From Caldifarciminota bacterium (GTDB lineage Bacteria; Hydrothermota; Tepidihabitantia; SM23-42), in assembly GCA_020349965.1 (NCBI GenBank), contig CP070705.1, positions 2,170,418 to 2,234,417 on the forward strand: DNA of 64,000 nucleotides, read 5' to 3'. The first letter of the stretch is position 1. Every line of letters starts with the position of its first letter. This document shows, in pieces, positions 17,574-25,886 of this stretch. The notes under the pieces are model-generated. The model was not told the origin of the DNA, searched no databases, and saw nothing but the letters and a program-made list of their open reading frames with translations. The position numbers were made by a program, and so were the translations under genes.

Positions 17574-18325
17574 TCTCTTAACAGGGTCAAATTATTCTGC
17601 GAACCGTGGATGCGCCGTGCTTCGCGCGACAAAATCATGACATCCGTTTTTCCTTCACCCACAACAGCGCTTGCTTTGATCCGTAGGGGGTTGTTACCGG
17701 TTCTTGATGATGCCGCGGAATCTGAATCCGCATAGAGCAAAATGCCTCGTTCGACAGCCTTGTCCAGATCGGTGAAATTCACTGAAAATACATCGTGTTC
17801 TTCCTCGTCGAAGATGATTGGGAACAGACATGGGTTAAGGTCCATTCCGCGGCAGTCTATGATAATACCTGTGTAGCGTGATTCCTCGATTGCCTTCGGC
17901 TGCAGCTGAAGCCCAGGGGGCGGTTGCTTGCCGCCGGGCCAATCTTGGTTGCAGGTCGGACAAAGCATCGGCACTACGAGCTGGACCGGCTCTATTGCGG
18001 GTAAGAGCAAAGACAGGATAGCTGGAGTCAGAGATAAGTAGAATCCATACTCGACCGTGCCGTCGGTCAGGTAATATTGATCCATTCTATACCGCGAAAT
18101 GTAATCGGCCAGCATGTTCTGGCGATCGGGTACCGTGCGCATGAATTCGCCTACTTTCATTGTCGCATCGTACTGGACACTATATAATCCTGTTTTGAGC
18201 GCGTCAATCGCCATCGCCTGATCGGGCGCCGACTCGACGAGCACGAGATGTTGCCAGTCCATCTCAGCGAAGCATGGATGGATCAGAGTAGCCAAAGAAG
18301 CGAAAAAAACAAGGGAATAGCGCAC
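17543..18325 (-). CDS. Exported protein of unknown function (possibly LPP20/FlgP-like C-terminal domain)
   Basis: 260 residues from GTG 18325, which has an AGGAGG Shine-Dalgarno 5 nt upstream; signal peptide VRYSLVFFASLATLIHPCFA. The C-terminal ~110 residues (YTGIIIDCRGMDLNPCLFPIIFDEE ... NPLRIKASAV) resemble the LPP20-type domain of secreted bacterial proteins. There are two Cys-containing motifs (CPTCNQDW and DCRGMDLNPC). A longer in-frame ORF from 18412 would translate tRNA-Gly and is rejected. It follows tRNA-Gly and is probably transcribed from its promoter. Confidence 0.65.
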   Translation of the reverse strand: MRYSLVFFASLATLIHPCFAEMDWQHLVLVESAPDQAMAIDALKTGLYSVQYDATMKVGEFMRTVPDRQNMLADYISRYRMDQYYLTDGTVEYGFYLSLTPAILSLLLPAIEPVQLVVPMLCPTCNQDWPGGKQPPPGLQLQPKAIEESRYTGIIIDCRGMDLNPCLFPIIFDEEEHDVFSVNFTDLDKAVERGILLYADSDSAASSRTGNNPLRIKASAVVGEGKTDVMILSREARRIHGSQNNLTLLRECRVAIVSGQ

Positions 18326-18354
18326 GTTGCCTCCTATTTGCCGCTGAAAAGCAA

Positions 18355-18426
18355 AGCGGGCGACGGGATTCGAACCCGCGACCCTCGGCTTGGGAAGCCG
18401 ATGCTCCACCACTGAGCTACACCCGC
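18355..18426 (-). tRNA. tRNA-Gly (anticodon CCC)
   Basis: 72 nt on minus. Acceptor GCGGGTG / CGCCCGC, D-arm AGCTCAGTGGTGGAGC, anticodon stem TCGGC/GCCGA with loop TTCCCAA (CCC), T-arm GCGGGTTCGAATCCCGT. CCA is not encoded. Confidence 0.96.
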
Positions 18427-18437
18427 AGAATCCGAAA

Positions 18438-18465
18438 ATTATATGCTAAATGATATGGTTGTCAA
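18438..18465 (-). promoter_or_regulatory. Promoter of tRNA-Gly and downstream lipoprotein/lptFG genes
   Basis: -35 TTGACA (18460-18465), 16-bp spacer, -10 TATAAT (18438-18443), 11 bp before the mature tRNA 5' end. The -35 overlaps the stop codon of the BadF-type gene. Confidence 0.85.
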
Positions 18466-21400
18466 GCGCGCCCCATGTGCGTCTTTGCCTGGGTTACGAA
18501 TGTCTCCAGGCGCATCGCGTCGACCGCGTGGTCAAGACCATCGACGGACAGATTGAAGAGCGGAAAGTCAGGGAAATCCTCCTTTATTTTCTTATATATA
18601 GTAGTAACTGTGTTACCGGGCATACAGGTGAACGGCATAACATTGACAACGCCGTCGAACCCTTCTTTTATGAAATCGATGGTCTTACCGACCGTTACGA
18701 CAGCTTCACCTTCCATGGTTGAATGCAGGTAAGGAGCGGCAATGCCGAGCACCCTGTCGATCATTGCGTCAGGGTCCACACGGAGTTTTCCGAAAACCTT
18801 CTTCTGGCGGTATTTCATGTAGGTGTCGAACAGCTTCGTGAATACCGCCCGGCGGTATTCCTTGAACCATCGGCAATTCCTTACCCTCGTGAAATTCAGA
18901 TACAGAAACCATTCACCGATTGACGGCAGCGCGACTTCGCACCCCAGATCTTCCAGTTTCCTGATCAAGAAGTTGTTGGTGAATTCTTGAGAACGCACGT
19001 AAATTTCGCCCACGATTCCAATGCGCGGCTTGTCAACGGGATCGATTTCGATCGCGTGGAATTTCTTGTTCGTTTCGTGCAAAAAATATGAAAGCCTCTT
19101 GCCGCTCGCGACAAGTCTGCACAGTTCATCGAGGCATTGATTGTACACGGAATCCGTCTGCCCCTTAACCCTTTCGTACGGTCTTATCATTCGCGCTCTT
19201 GCTTCCAGTGCATCGACCGCACAGATACCGTTCCAGGCAGTGGTCAGGAATTTGATGCCCATGTGCCCGAGGTCATCGAACAGGCTTGGACCTTGGTTGG
19301 GCGCATAGATCGGTATGTCGTGGTGGCCGAGGTCATCGAGTATGATGCGGTGCAACCTGTAATACTGGCCGAAACGGCATGGCCCAGAACCTTGCGCCAT
19401 GAAGAATCCGCTCTTTTCGGCGTTGAATCCGGGCGAATTGACCTTCTTCACCATATCGCCGGCGGTGATGATTGCTGGTATGCACTCGCGCCCCGAAGTA
19501 TACTTTCGTCCGATATTGATGGACTCTTCATCGGGCGGAGGCAGGACCTCTGTGTCGACACCAGCGAATTTCATTGCACCGGCCAGAATCCGCGCACCGT
19601 TACACATATATGGTATGAATATCTTTCTTCCTTCTTTGACCTCGCTGCGGGGATTGATCATTCTCGGCTTCCGTGCTTTGCCGTTTCCGCTGATGCTGTC
19701 GAGAAAGGCTTCACTGCGGGTGATGAAACCAGCGTCCCCAGAATGTTCATCGATTTCGATAAGCAGAAAAGGTCGTTCTCCTAGTTTCTCCTTGAAGAAA
19801 CGGATGAGAAAAGAATCCGGCCCACAGGCGAAATTGGAGAGGTAAACAGGAAAGAGGCGTTGGTCTCTACTGATCATCTCGGCTGCTGATATAATGCGTT
19901 GTCCGTAGTGCCAGTACATATTCCCGAAATCATCTTCGATGGTTTTATAGTCTAGGTCCAGGAAGTCGATGGGTATTGCGGGTACACCCAGCTCGCGAAA
20001 TTTCTTTGGCAGGTTCAGATTCATCCCCAGATCATAGCCGTTGTAGGGCCTTGAGCAGACCACAAATGCGATACCTTTGACGTTTGTCATTATGTTTGAA
20101 CCGAGCTCTCTGATCCGGCGCTGAACATCATGCCAGTGTTCGAAAGCTTTATCAATTGCCGCCTTGACTCTTTTCTTTGATTTTCCGAATTCGCAACCGA
20201 ATTGCATGAGGGATTCTTCTATACCAATCCGGCCCCGGTCAAAATGAAGAAAAGGTGCATGGACCTCTATTTCTTTGCCGAAGACGGCGTTCGCGAAATA
20301 AGGTGTTGACTGAACGTAGGGACAAACATAGCTGCGTGGGAATATCTCGTTCTGTAGCGGCATCGTAATGACGCTGGGCAGAAAGAACCGTTTTATGTTC
20401 CTGTCGATCAGGTTTTGTATTTGACCGAGGGCGACCTTGACCGGCAGGCAAGTATCGGCGGCACTCAGTTCTGCTCCGCGCTCGATGGTCTTGCGCGTTG
20501 TCGGTTCGGAGAGGATCGGCCTGAACCCCAATTGCTTGAGGAATTCATAGAAAAAAGGAAACAGCTCGTACATTATCAGACTGCGCGGGATACCTATGTC
20601 CAAACCTTCTGTGTCGTCGGTCCTGAAAAATATATCATTACGCAGCTTGAATAGGTCGGGGAGGTCGTTGCCAGGCTTTCTCGCTTTTTCCTCATACTTG
20701 CCGCACCTACCGCCATTGCGTATCGGATCATCGCCTTCAATGCTTATTTCGTTAACTTCACATTCGTTACTGCAATCGCGGCAAGTAAATGCCGTCGTCG
20801 AGTAAGATCTGGACAGGAGATCAAAGCCCCTAAAGTGGGTCTTTTCGATGTTGCTGTCACGGATGATGAGCGCCATGCCGATTGCACCGGTCACATCATA
20901 ATCCGGAGGTACGCTCACTTCCTTATCCAACACTTTGTTGAACGCAGAAACGACTGCACGGTTTGCCGCCACGCCTCCCTGAAAATAGATCCTGTCACCG
21001 ATCTTCTTGTTGCCGACTACCCGGTTCAGGTAATTGTATACGATTGAATATCCTAACCCCGCCAGAAGATTTTCTCGTTCACCGGTGTCTTTTTGGTGGT
21101 GAATGACTTCGGAATTGATGAAGACGGTGCATCGTTCGCCCAGGTTTAGTGGTGAAGCGGCTTTCAGTGCCAGGTCGCCGAACTCATCGAGTTTGACACC
21201 GAGAATCTGCGCTTGTTCTTCAAGAAAGGATCCTGTACCTGCGGCGCACACTTTGTTCATCTCAAAATCGACGATCGTGCCGTGCTGGAGACTTATGAAC
21301 TTGGAATCCTGGCCGCCGATTTCGAAGATCGTATCGACTTGCGGATCGATCGCTAAGGTCGCGCGTGCCTGGGCGGTTATTTCATTCTTGATGATGTCTG

Positions 21401-22520
21401 CGCCGACGAACTCGCCGATGAGATATCGGCCCGAGCCGGTCGTTCCGGCGCCGGCGATGTCCACGCCTTCGCCGAGTTCAGACTTCAGTTCATTGAGTCC
21501 CTGGAGCACGACTTCGATGGGACGCCCTCTGGTCCAGAGGTATTTGCGTCCGAGTATCCTGCCGCTGCCATCGATTACCACCAGGTTGGTTGATATTGAT
21601 CCGACATCAATGCCCAAAAACGCGGTGGTCTTTGTAGCGGCGGAAGCGGTCGTGACCGAAGGGATCCTCATTTCTCTGCCGTCGAGTGGCGGGAGCCTCT
21701 TCACGATCTTTGGTCTGGCAAGCCATTGCGCCAGTTGTTCGTGCCCCCGATAGATCGATTCCGCGTCCATATCTCTGGCGGCGAGCACAGCGCCGATTGC
21801 CCCCATGCAGTTGTAGTATTTCGGGATGATCATTTGTGCGGGTGAAATCTGGAGGATATCATGAAACGCCTTGACCATCCCTTTGTTGGCGGCGACGCCG
21901 CCAACAAATGCAACAGGTATCTCGATACCCTTGCCTTTGGCAATGACGCTCTTGAAATTGCGCACCAACGCTAAACAAACGCCGGCAACGAGATCGTCCG
22001 GTTTGGCGCCGATTTGCTGAAGATGAATCATGTCACTCTTGGCAAAGACCGAACAACGTCCGGCAATACGTGCGGGGTTCCTTGCACGCAATGCAATGTC
22101 ACCCATCTCTTCGATGTCGTAGCATAATCTCCGTGCCTGTTGATCCAAGAATATGCCGGTGCCGGCGGCGCAGATGGTATTTGAGGCAAAATCCCTTATG
22201 CCCCGGTCGATATCTATTAATTTCGAATCCTCACCGCCGATCTCAATGATCGATTTTACCTCGGGATGAAAATGCATCACACCGGCCGCGGTGGCCTGGA
22301 CCTCATTTACCCTTACTGCGCCGAGAACATCGGTCAGCGGTGCGACCAACCCGCCCGTCAGAAACAGCCGGTCGATTTGGCCGATTCTCTTCAGGATATC
22401 GAGGAGGATGTTATAGGGTTGTCCGTTGTGTTTGATGTAGCGTGTCTGGACAAGTTCGGTTCCGTCAAACTCGGCAAGTTTTATGCTTACCGAGCCGATA
22501 TCGATGCCGTATTCGTGCAT
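18462..22520 (-). CDS. BadF/BcrA/HgdC-type acyl-CoA dehydratase activase fusion with DUF2229
   Basis: 1352 residues. Two tandem ASKHA-fold activase domains (~1-255 and ~300-555), each with GGEDSK/GGQDSK, an ICAAGTG or VCAAGTG Cys that ligates the dimer-interface [4Fe-4S] cluster in HgdC, and a GGVAAN motif. A four-Cys segment follows (FTCRDCSNECEV, ~580). Then DUF2229 and an HgdB-like C-terminal region with conserved Cys (SGRECIPAI, GSGPCRFGQYYR, PFTCMPGN). Related proteins use ATP to drive low-potential electron transfer to 2-hydroxyacyl-CoA or benzoyl-CoA reductases, but the substrate of this large fused form is unknown. It lies 3 bp after the small barrel gene. Confidence 0.88.
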   Translation of the reverse strand: MHEYGIDIGSVSIKLAEFDGTELVQTRYIKHNGQPYNILLDILKRIGQIDRLFLTGGLVAPLTDVLGAVRVNEVQATAAGVMHFHPEVKSIIEIGGEDSKLIDIDRGIRDFASNTICAAGTGIFLDQQARRLCYDIEEMGDIALRARNPARIAGRCSVFAKSDMIHLQQIGAKPDDLVAGVCLALVRNFKSVIAKGKGIEIPVAFVGGVAANKGMVKAFHDILQISPAQMIIPKYYNCMGAIGAVLAARDMDAESIYRGHEQLAQWLARPKIVKRLPPLDGREMRIPSVTTASAATKTTAFLGIDVGSISTNLVVIDGSGRILGRKYLWTRGRPIEVVLQGLNELKSELGEGVDIAGAGTTGSGRYLIGEFVGADIIKNEITAQARATLAIDPQVDTIFEIGGQDSKFISLQHGTIVDFEMNKVCAAGTGSFLEEQAQILGVKLDEFGDLALKAASPLNLGERCTVFINSEVIHHQKDTGERENLLAGLGYSIVYNYLNRVVGNKKIGDRIYFQGGVAANRAVVSAFNKVLDKEVSVPPDYDVTGAIGMALIIRDSNIEKTHFRGFDLLSRSYSTTAFTCRDCSNECEVNEISIEGDDPIRNGGRCGKYEEKARKPGNDLPDLFKLRNDIFFRTDDTEGLDIGIPRSLIMYELFPFFYEFLKQLGFRPILSEPTTRKTIERGAELSAADTCLPVKVALGQIQNLIDRNIKRFFLPSVITMPLQNEIFPRSYVCPYVQSTPYFANAVFGKEIEVHAPFLHFDRGRIGIEESLMQFGCEFGKSKKRVKAAIDKAFEHWHDVQRRIRELGSNIMTNVKGIAFVVCSRPYNGYDLGMNLNLPKKFRELGVPAIPIDFLDLDYKTIEDDFGNMYWHYGQRIISAAEMISRDQRLFPVYLSNFACGPDSFLIRFFKEKLGERPFLLIEIDEHSGDAGFITRSEAFLDSISGNGKARKPRMINPRSEVKEGRKIFIPYMCNGARILAGAMKFAGVDTEVLPPPDEESINIGRKYTSGRECIPAIITAGDMVKKVNSPGFNAEKSGFFMAQGSGPCRFGQYYRLHRIILDDLGHHDIPIYAPNQGPSLFDDLGHMGIKFLTTAWNGICAVDALEARARMIRPYERVKGQTDSVYNQCLDELCRLVASGKRLSYFLHETNKKFHAIEIDPVDKPRIGIVGEIYVRSQEFTNNFLIRKLEDLGCEVALPSIGEWFLYLNFTRVRNCRWFKEYRRAVFTKLFDTYMKYRQKKVFGKLRVDPDAMIDRVLGIAAPYLHSTMEGEAVVTVGKTIDFIKEGFDGVVNVMPFTCMPGNTVTTIYKKIKEDFPDFPLFNLSVDGLDHAVDAMRLETFVTQAKTHMGRA

Positions 22521-22523
22521 CAG

Positions 22524-23135
22524 TTATGGTGCGTAATAAAGGCCGAGTGAAATATGATAGTCAATGTTCTCTTCGGTTGCTTCAGTTGCCTCATTATCGG
22601 CTTGGGCATTGATGTTCGCGGTGAACTCTGGTGATATCCTCAATTTCAGCAATCTGATCTCGGCGCCGAGTCCAAGAATGAGGAAGGCATTTGTACTGGA
22701 GCCTTCGATCGGTGTCTCCACCGCGATGGCGCCGGATTCAAACCTGTTTATGCCGTTGAACTGAACATTTATGCCAATCCCGGCGCCGACGTATGGAGAT
22801 ATGAGCGGCAGCATGCCGGCTTTCAATGATAGGAATATCGGGAAATAGAGGTTATCATAAGAAAAGGTGCGCGTGCCGAGAGCTTCTTCGCGGCTGTATC
22901 GGGTAGTCCTGAATTGCGCGCCCATATCGAGGCTGATCAGATTGAGGATATCGGTCCCCATACCAATTCCAAAGTGTACGCCCGTGCCCTTGAATTCATC
23001 TTGGCCGTCATCAAAGTCGTATTTTCCAGGGTTGAAGCCGAATTTCACTCCTACCCTTGTGCTGATGGGGGCGGAGAGACACTGAGCAGCGCACCATGCG
23101 GTCAATAGTACCAAAACGAAAATCAGTTTTTTCAT
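22524..23135 (-). CDS. Predicted outer-membrane beta-barrel protein
   Basis: 203 residues. Signal peptide MKKLIFVLVLLTAWCAAQCLSA, then repeated amphipathic strands (RVGVKFGFNPGKYDF, GVHFGIGMGTDIL, LKAGMLPLISPYVGAGIGINVQF) ending YHISLGLYYAP, consistent with an 8-stranded PorT/OmpW-like barrel. The gene has a TTGACT-N16-TATAAT promoter and a GGAGG Shine-Dalgarno. Function unknown. Confidence 0.75.
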   Translation of the reverse strand: MKKLIFVLVLLTAWCAAQCLSAPISTRVGVKFGFNPGKYDFDDGQDEFKGTGVHFGIGMGTDILNLISLDMGAQFRTTRYSREEALGTRTFSYDNLYFPIFLSLKAGMLPLISPYVGAGIGINVQFNGINRFESGAIAVETPIEGSSTNAFLILGLGAEIRLLKLRISPEFTANINAQADNEATEATEENIDYHISLGLYYAP

Positions 23136-23153
23136 TATACCTCCAAGAATTCA

Positions 23154-23181
23154 ATTATACACGCATTATGGTCAAAGTCAA
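23154..23181 (-). promoter_or_regulatory. Promoter of small barrel / activase operon
   Basis: -35 TTGACT (23176-23181), 16-bp spacer, -10 TATAAT (23154-23159). A Shine-Dalgarno-containing leader precedes the ATG at 23135. Confidence 0.75.
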
Positions 23182-23192
23182 CGCGGCTACAT

Positions 23193-23322
23193 TGGGGTCA
23201 GATCTTGACTATTGACAACTGCTTATGATGGATTCACGGGATCCTTTGGTTCTGGACAATCGTGCGCGGAGCTGTGAATCGGTTTATCGTGGGAAGTTGT
23301 CAATAGTCAAGATCTGACCCCA
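23193..23322. repeat. 130-bp palindromic element with 28-bp perfect terminal inverted repeats
   Basis: Left arm 23193-23220 and right arm 23295-23322 are perfect reverse complements (core GATCTTGACTATTGACAA). The 74-bp loop holds a nested 7-bp stem (GATTCAC 23231-23237 / GTGAATC 23274-23280). No ORF is inside. It looks like a non-autonomous MITE or a REP-type element mobilised in trans by a Y1 (RAYT/IS200-like) transposase; no transposase is in the window. Confidence 0.8.
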
Positions 23323-23391
23323 GGTGACGAATTTAGACTTTCGCCGTTTCTTGTGGGTATCGTTACCGTATAACGATTGACGATCTTTTGA

Positions 23392-24240
23392 TCAGTGCGT
23401 CAGTATCCTCAGGTCGGGGACGGTCTGGAACCACGACTCGACACTGAGCACGCCGGTTGTCGTATCGGCGCCATAGAACTTGACCAGACCGTAGTTGTGC
23501 TCTGCGCCGAGATACACGCCTATATAGGTTGTATCGACCTCGATCCCCGACATGCATTTGAAGTAGGTCGTCGGCGCGAAGTTGGGCAGAATTGCATCGG
23601 GGTCAAGGAGTGGATCACTGAAGTAATTCACGCGCCACGCAGCCTGCGGAATGGAGGAGCCACCCGGGTCATCGGTTGCGGTGTCCGGGCTGGCTATACA
23701 CCATGGACCGGGCCAGGGTCCAGCCGTGGAATCATTGATAAAGTTAGTGATATAGAAATCGATGAGAACGGCATTGGGAACGCTCGTGAGGGAATAGGTG
23801 CTACCCGAGAAGTCGCTGGTCAGGGCCCAGCCATATCCGGACTCCGTGCCTGCGTTGAGTTCGGTACCAAGGAGGGCTCCGGTGTGAACCGGTATCGTAG
23901 TCAAGGTGTCTGAGCTATGTTCAGTGCTGCCGAAACGGGCGGCGACATAATAGTCGCCGGTCAATCCGTCAGGGTCGTGCGCGTACTCCAGAGTCTCTGC
24001 ACTCACTCCTATACCGGTTGCGAAATCACTCTCTCCGAAAGCGCGAAAATAGATTAGGTATGTACTCGGCATGCCGCTGGCCGGCTCTTCCCAGGTGAGC
24101 AGGACGTTTTGGCCGTAGTTTGTTCCAGCGAGGGACAAGTTCTGAGGGGCGCTACCGTCGCCTTCACCCTCGCATCCGGACAGAGCAGCGAACGCCAAAA
24201 TTGTTACGCCGATTGTTAATAGTCTGAAAATCTGCTTCAC
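23392..24240 (-). CDS. Secreted lipoprotein with an Ig/FN3-like domain
   Basis: 282 residues from GTG 24240 (AAGGAGG Shine-Dalgarno). Lipobox ALSGC, then CEGEGDGSAPQ linker and an FN3-like segment (SLAGTNYGQNVLLTWEEPASGMPSTYLIYFRAF). The rest is a beta-rich region without recognisable family. It shares the CEGE start and FN3 pattern with the next gene downstream. An in-frame ATG 33 codons upstream lies before the promoter and is not used. Confidence 0.75.
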   Translation of the reverse strand: MKQIFRLLTIGVTILAFAALSGCEGEGDGSAPQNLSLAGTNYGQNVLLTWEEPASGMPSTYLIYFRAFGESDFATGIGVSAETLEYAHDPDGLTGDYYVAARFGSTEHSSDTLTTIPVHTGALLGTELNAGTESGYGWALTSDFSGSTYSLTSVPNAVLIDFYITNFINDSTAGPWPGPWCIASPDTATDDPGGSSIPQAAWRVNYFSDPLLDPDAILPNFAPTTYFKCMSGIEVDTTYIGVYLGAEHNYGLVKFYGADTTTGVLSVESWFQTVPDLRILTH

Positions 24241-24268
24241 AATGCCTCCTTGATTTCTCACCGCGGGA

Positions 24269-24297
24269 ATTATACATGCAAATCGGGGTGAAGTCAA
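24269..24297 (-). promoter_or_regulatory. Promoter of FN3-like lipoprotein gene
   Basis: -35 TTGACT (24292-24297), 17-bp spacer, -10 TATAAT (24269-24274); a 28-nt leader with AAGGAGG precedes GTG 24240. Confidence 0.75.
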
Positions 24298-24344
24298 CGG
24301 AGTGAGGGTTCTAATGATCACAATGCAGAAATAACCCAAGTGTA

Positions 24345-24378
24345 TTCATGAGATTGCTTCGCTTTCGTTCGCAATGAC
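24345..24378. repeat. Dispersed palindromic repeat (TCATTGCGAACGAAAGCGAAG type)
   Basis: On minus this reads GTCATTGCGAACG followed by AAAGCGAAGCAATCTC, an imperfect palindrome (ATTGCG..CGAAGCAAT) of a kind scattered between genes in many bacterial genomes. A related copy lies at 33247-33280. Confidence 0.45.
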
Positions 24379-24409
24379 AAAATATCGGTTCGTGGTCTAA
24401 TTGTATAAA

Positions 24410-24440
24410 CAAAAAGGGCGGGGTTGTTCCCGCCCTTTTT
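24410..24440. terminator. Bidirectional rho-independent terminator
   Basis: AAAAAGGGCGGG (24410-24421) pairs with CCCGCCCTTTTT (24429-24440), 7-nt loop. On minus it terminates the three-lipoprotein transcript just below the 24455 stop. Confidence 0.9.
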
Positions 24441-24454
24441 AATACGAATTCCTT

Positions 24455-25237
24455 CTACTGCGTCACGACCCAGCGCAGACCAGGGATTGGCTGATATGCT
24501 ACGTTCAATACGGCAGTGAACGGTGCCGTCGCGCCACTTACACTGACTACTTTGATCTTGCCAAAGTGGTCCGTGACATTGTTCCAACCATCGGCGTCCG
24601 GATCGATCCAGAAGGAGAGGACCGCGTTGTTATTCACCGTTCTTTGCGTAATGTAGTTACCGAGAGCCGCGGCAATCTCGAGAGCGGCGTAATCAGTACC
24701 ACTTGCGGCAGTTGCATTTTCCTCGTCGTTGTACGGAGGTACATGATCGCCCGGAGACACGATTGTCAGATTCGCGAAGTTGGCGTCATCGAAATAGAAA
24801 TCGATGTCCGGATGATTGGTCGGTTCACTTAAAGCAAGTGTTACGCAGCTACCATCTGCCATAAAGCCGATTCCGCTCGGATGAGCAGGATCAGGATCGC
24901 TATTACCGTAGACCGTGATATTAGCCGTTTCGACCGGCGTGCAGTCAACCTCATCTGCGGCGCTTTCGTCTTCTCCCAGGTAAGCAGAAACACCGTAGAC
25001 CATGGCAGGTACAGTTGCATCGTACGTAAGGGCAGTCGTTGAGTCAATCAATACGTCATCCGCATATATGTAGTAACCGTCGACATCGGGTACTGCATCC
25101 CAATCCAGGACAAGAGTTGCGCCGTTGTCAGTTACCTCATATGTCACGTTAGGTGTCTCGAGCGCTTCTTCACCCTCGCAGCCAACGAGGATGAGCAGGG
25201 CTGATAACGCCAGAGTTATTCCTAGCAGTCTGTTCAT
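24455..25237 (-). CDS. Lipoprotein with FN3-like domain
   Basis: 260 residues. Signal MNRLLGITLALSALLILVGC with lipobox LVGC and the same CEGEE start as its upstream-of-window-order relative at 23392. An FN3-like beta-sandwich follows (VTYEVTDNGATLVLDWDAVPDVDGYYIYADDVLI). The C-terminal half (TLALSEPTNHPDIDFYFDDANFANL) is a second beta domain; both lipoproteins end in a beta segment with P.P.LR....T. AAGGAGG Shine-Dalgarno. Likely surface or periplasmic; function unknown. Confidence 0.75.
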   Translation of the reverse strand: MNRLLGITLALSALLILVGCEGEEALETPNVTYEVTDNGATLVLDWDAVPDVDGYYIYADDVLIDSTTALTYDATVPAMVYGVSAYLGEDESAADEVDCTPVETANITVYGNSDPDPAHPSGIGFMADGSCVTLALSEPTNHPDIDFYFDDANFANLTIVSPGDHVPPYNDEENATAASGTDYAALEIAAALGNYITQRTVNNNAVLSFWIDPDADGWNNVTDHFGKIKVVSVSGATAPFTAVLNVAYQPIPGLRWVVTQ

Positions 25238-25246
25238 CTTTCCTCC

Positions 25247-25519
25247 TTATTTCTGAGTTGGGGGTTTCACACCGCCGGTTGTGGGGGTCTTGGGAACGAC
25301 CGTGCCACCCTTATGGTATTTCTCTACGTGCTTGTTGTACTCTTCGACGAAAGAATCCATCGCCATATTCATGGCCTCAACGTCGGCTTGCAGAGTCTCG
25401 ACCTGGGCTTTGAGCGCGTCGAATTCTTCTTGTGTCGGACCGGCCATGCCCTCCGGGGGCTGACAGCCGATGATCGTCAGGCAGGCAACTAATGCCAGTA
25501 GTGTTGCGATCTTAATCAT
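25247..25519 (-). CDS. Small Lpp-like coiled-coil lipoprotein
   Basis: 90 residues from ATG 25519 (AAGGAGG Shine-Dalgarno, MIKIATLLALVACLTIIGC signal and lipobox). A heptad-patterned helix (EEFDALKAQVETLQADVEAM...) is followed by a Lys/Pro/Thr-rich tail (VPKTPTTGGVKPPTQK). It could tether the outer membrane to peptidoglycan in the manner of Lpp (inference). 9 bp upstream of the FN3 lipoprotein gene, so co-transcribed. Confidence 0.75.
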   Translation of the reverse strand: MIKIATLLALVACLTIIGCQPPEGMAGPTQEEFDALKAQVETLQADVEAMNMAMDSFVEEYNKHVEKYHKGGTVVPKTPTTGGVKPPTQK

Positions 25520-25583
25520 TTTTCCTCCTTTTCCTTTCACACTACCATGGGCAAATTACAGATGCCCCTACTTTTCCCCTCTT

Positions 25584-25644
25584 GCCGCACCTAAACCGGT
25601 GCGGCTTATTTGTGCCGGATGAATGCTGCATACTCTGTCCGGCA
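25584..25644 (-). promoter_or_regulatory. Two hairpins between tRNA-Ile and the lipoprotein operon
   Basis: Immediately 3' of tRNA-Ile a 7-bp stem (TGCCGGA 25613-25619 / TCCGGCA 25638-25644) is followed by a perfect 8-bp stem (GCCGCACC 25584-25591 / GGTGCGGC 25598-25605, 6-nt loop). There is no T-run on minus, so they are more likely processing or mRNA-stabilising structures than intrinsic terminators. Confidence 0.5.
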
Positions 25645-25718
<74 letters not shown>

Positions 25719-25770
25719 TTTTCGCAAATGAATCAAATGCAGCGGCAACATAGATGTTACTATTAGAGCA

Positions 25771-25798
25771 ATTATACACAATGCTCAGTTTTTGTCAA
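25771..25798 (-). promoter_or_regulatory. Promoter of tRNA-Ile
   Basis: -35 TTGACA (25793-25798), 16-bp spacer, -10 TATAAT (25771-25776), ~50 bp before the mature tRNA. Confidence 0.8.
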
Positions 25799-25886
25799 GG
25801 CTGCAGCTCCATTGTCGATTACCGTGATGGACGGACCCGAAGCGTTGATGGTGCATGCAGGAAAATTACAGAATTACTGCGGATTT

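Noticed and set aside
18326..18412. 29-codon N-terminal extension of the exported protein at 17543
   Set aside because: It translates the tRNA-Gly gene; GTG 18325 has a perfect Shine-Dalgarno and signal peptide.
18462..22520. Long plus-strand ORFs antisense to the activase gene (for example 19137-19784 and 21103-21753)
   Set aside because: They are mirror frames of a strongly conserved coding sequence and show no family motif, promoter or Shine-Dalgarno.
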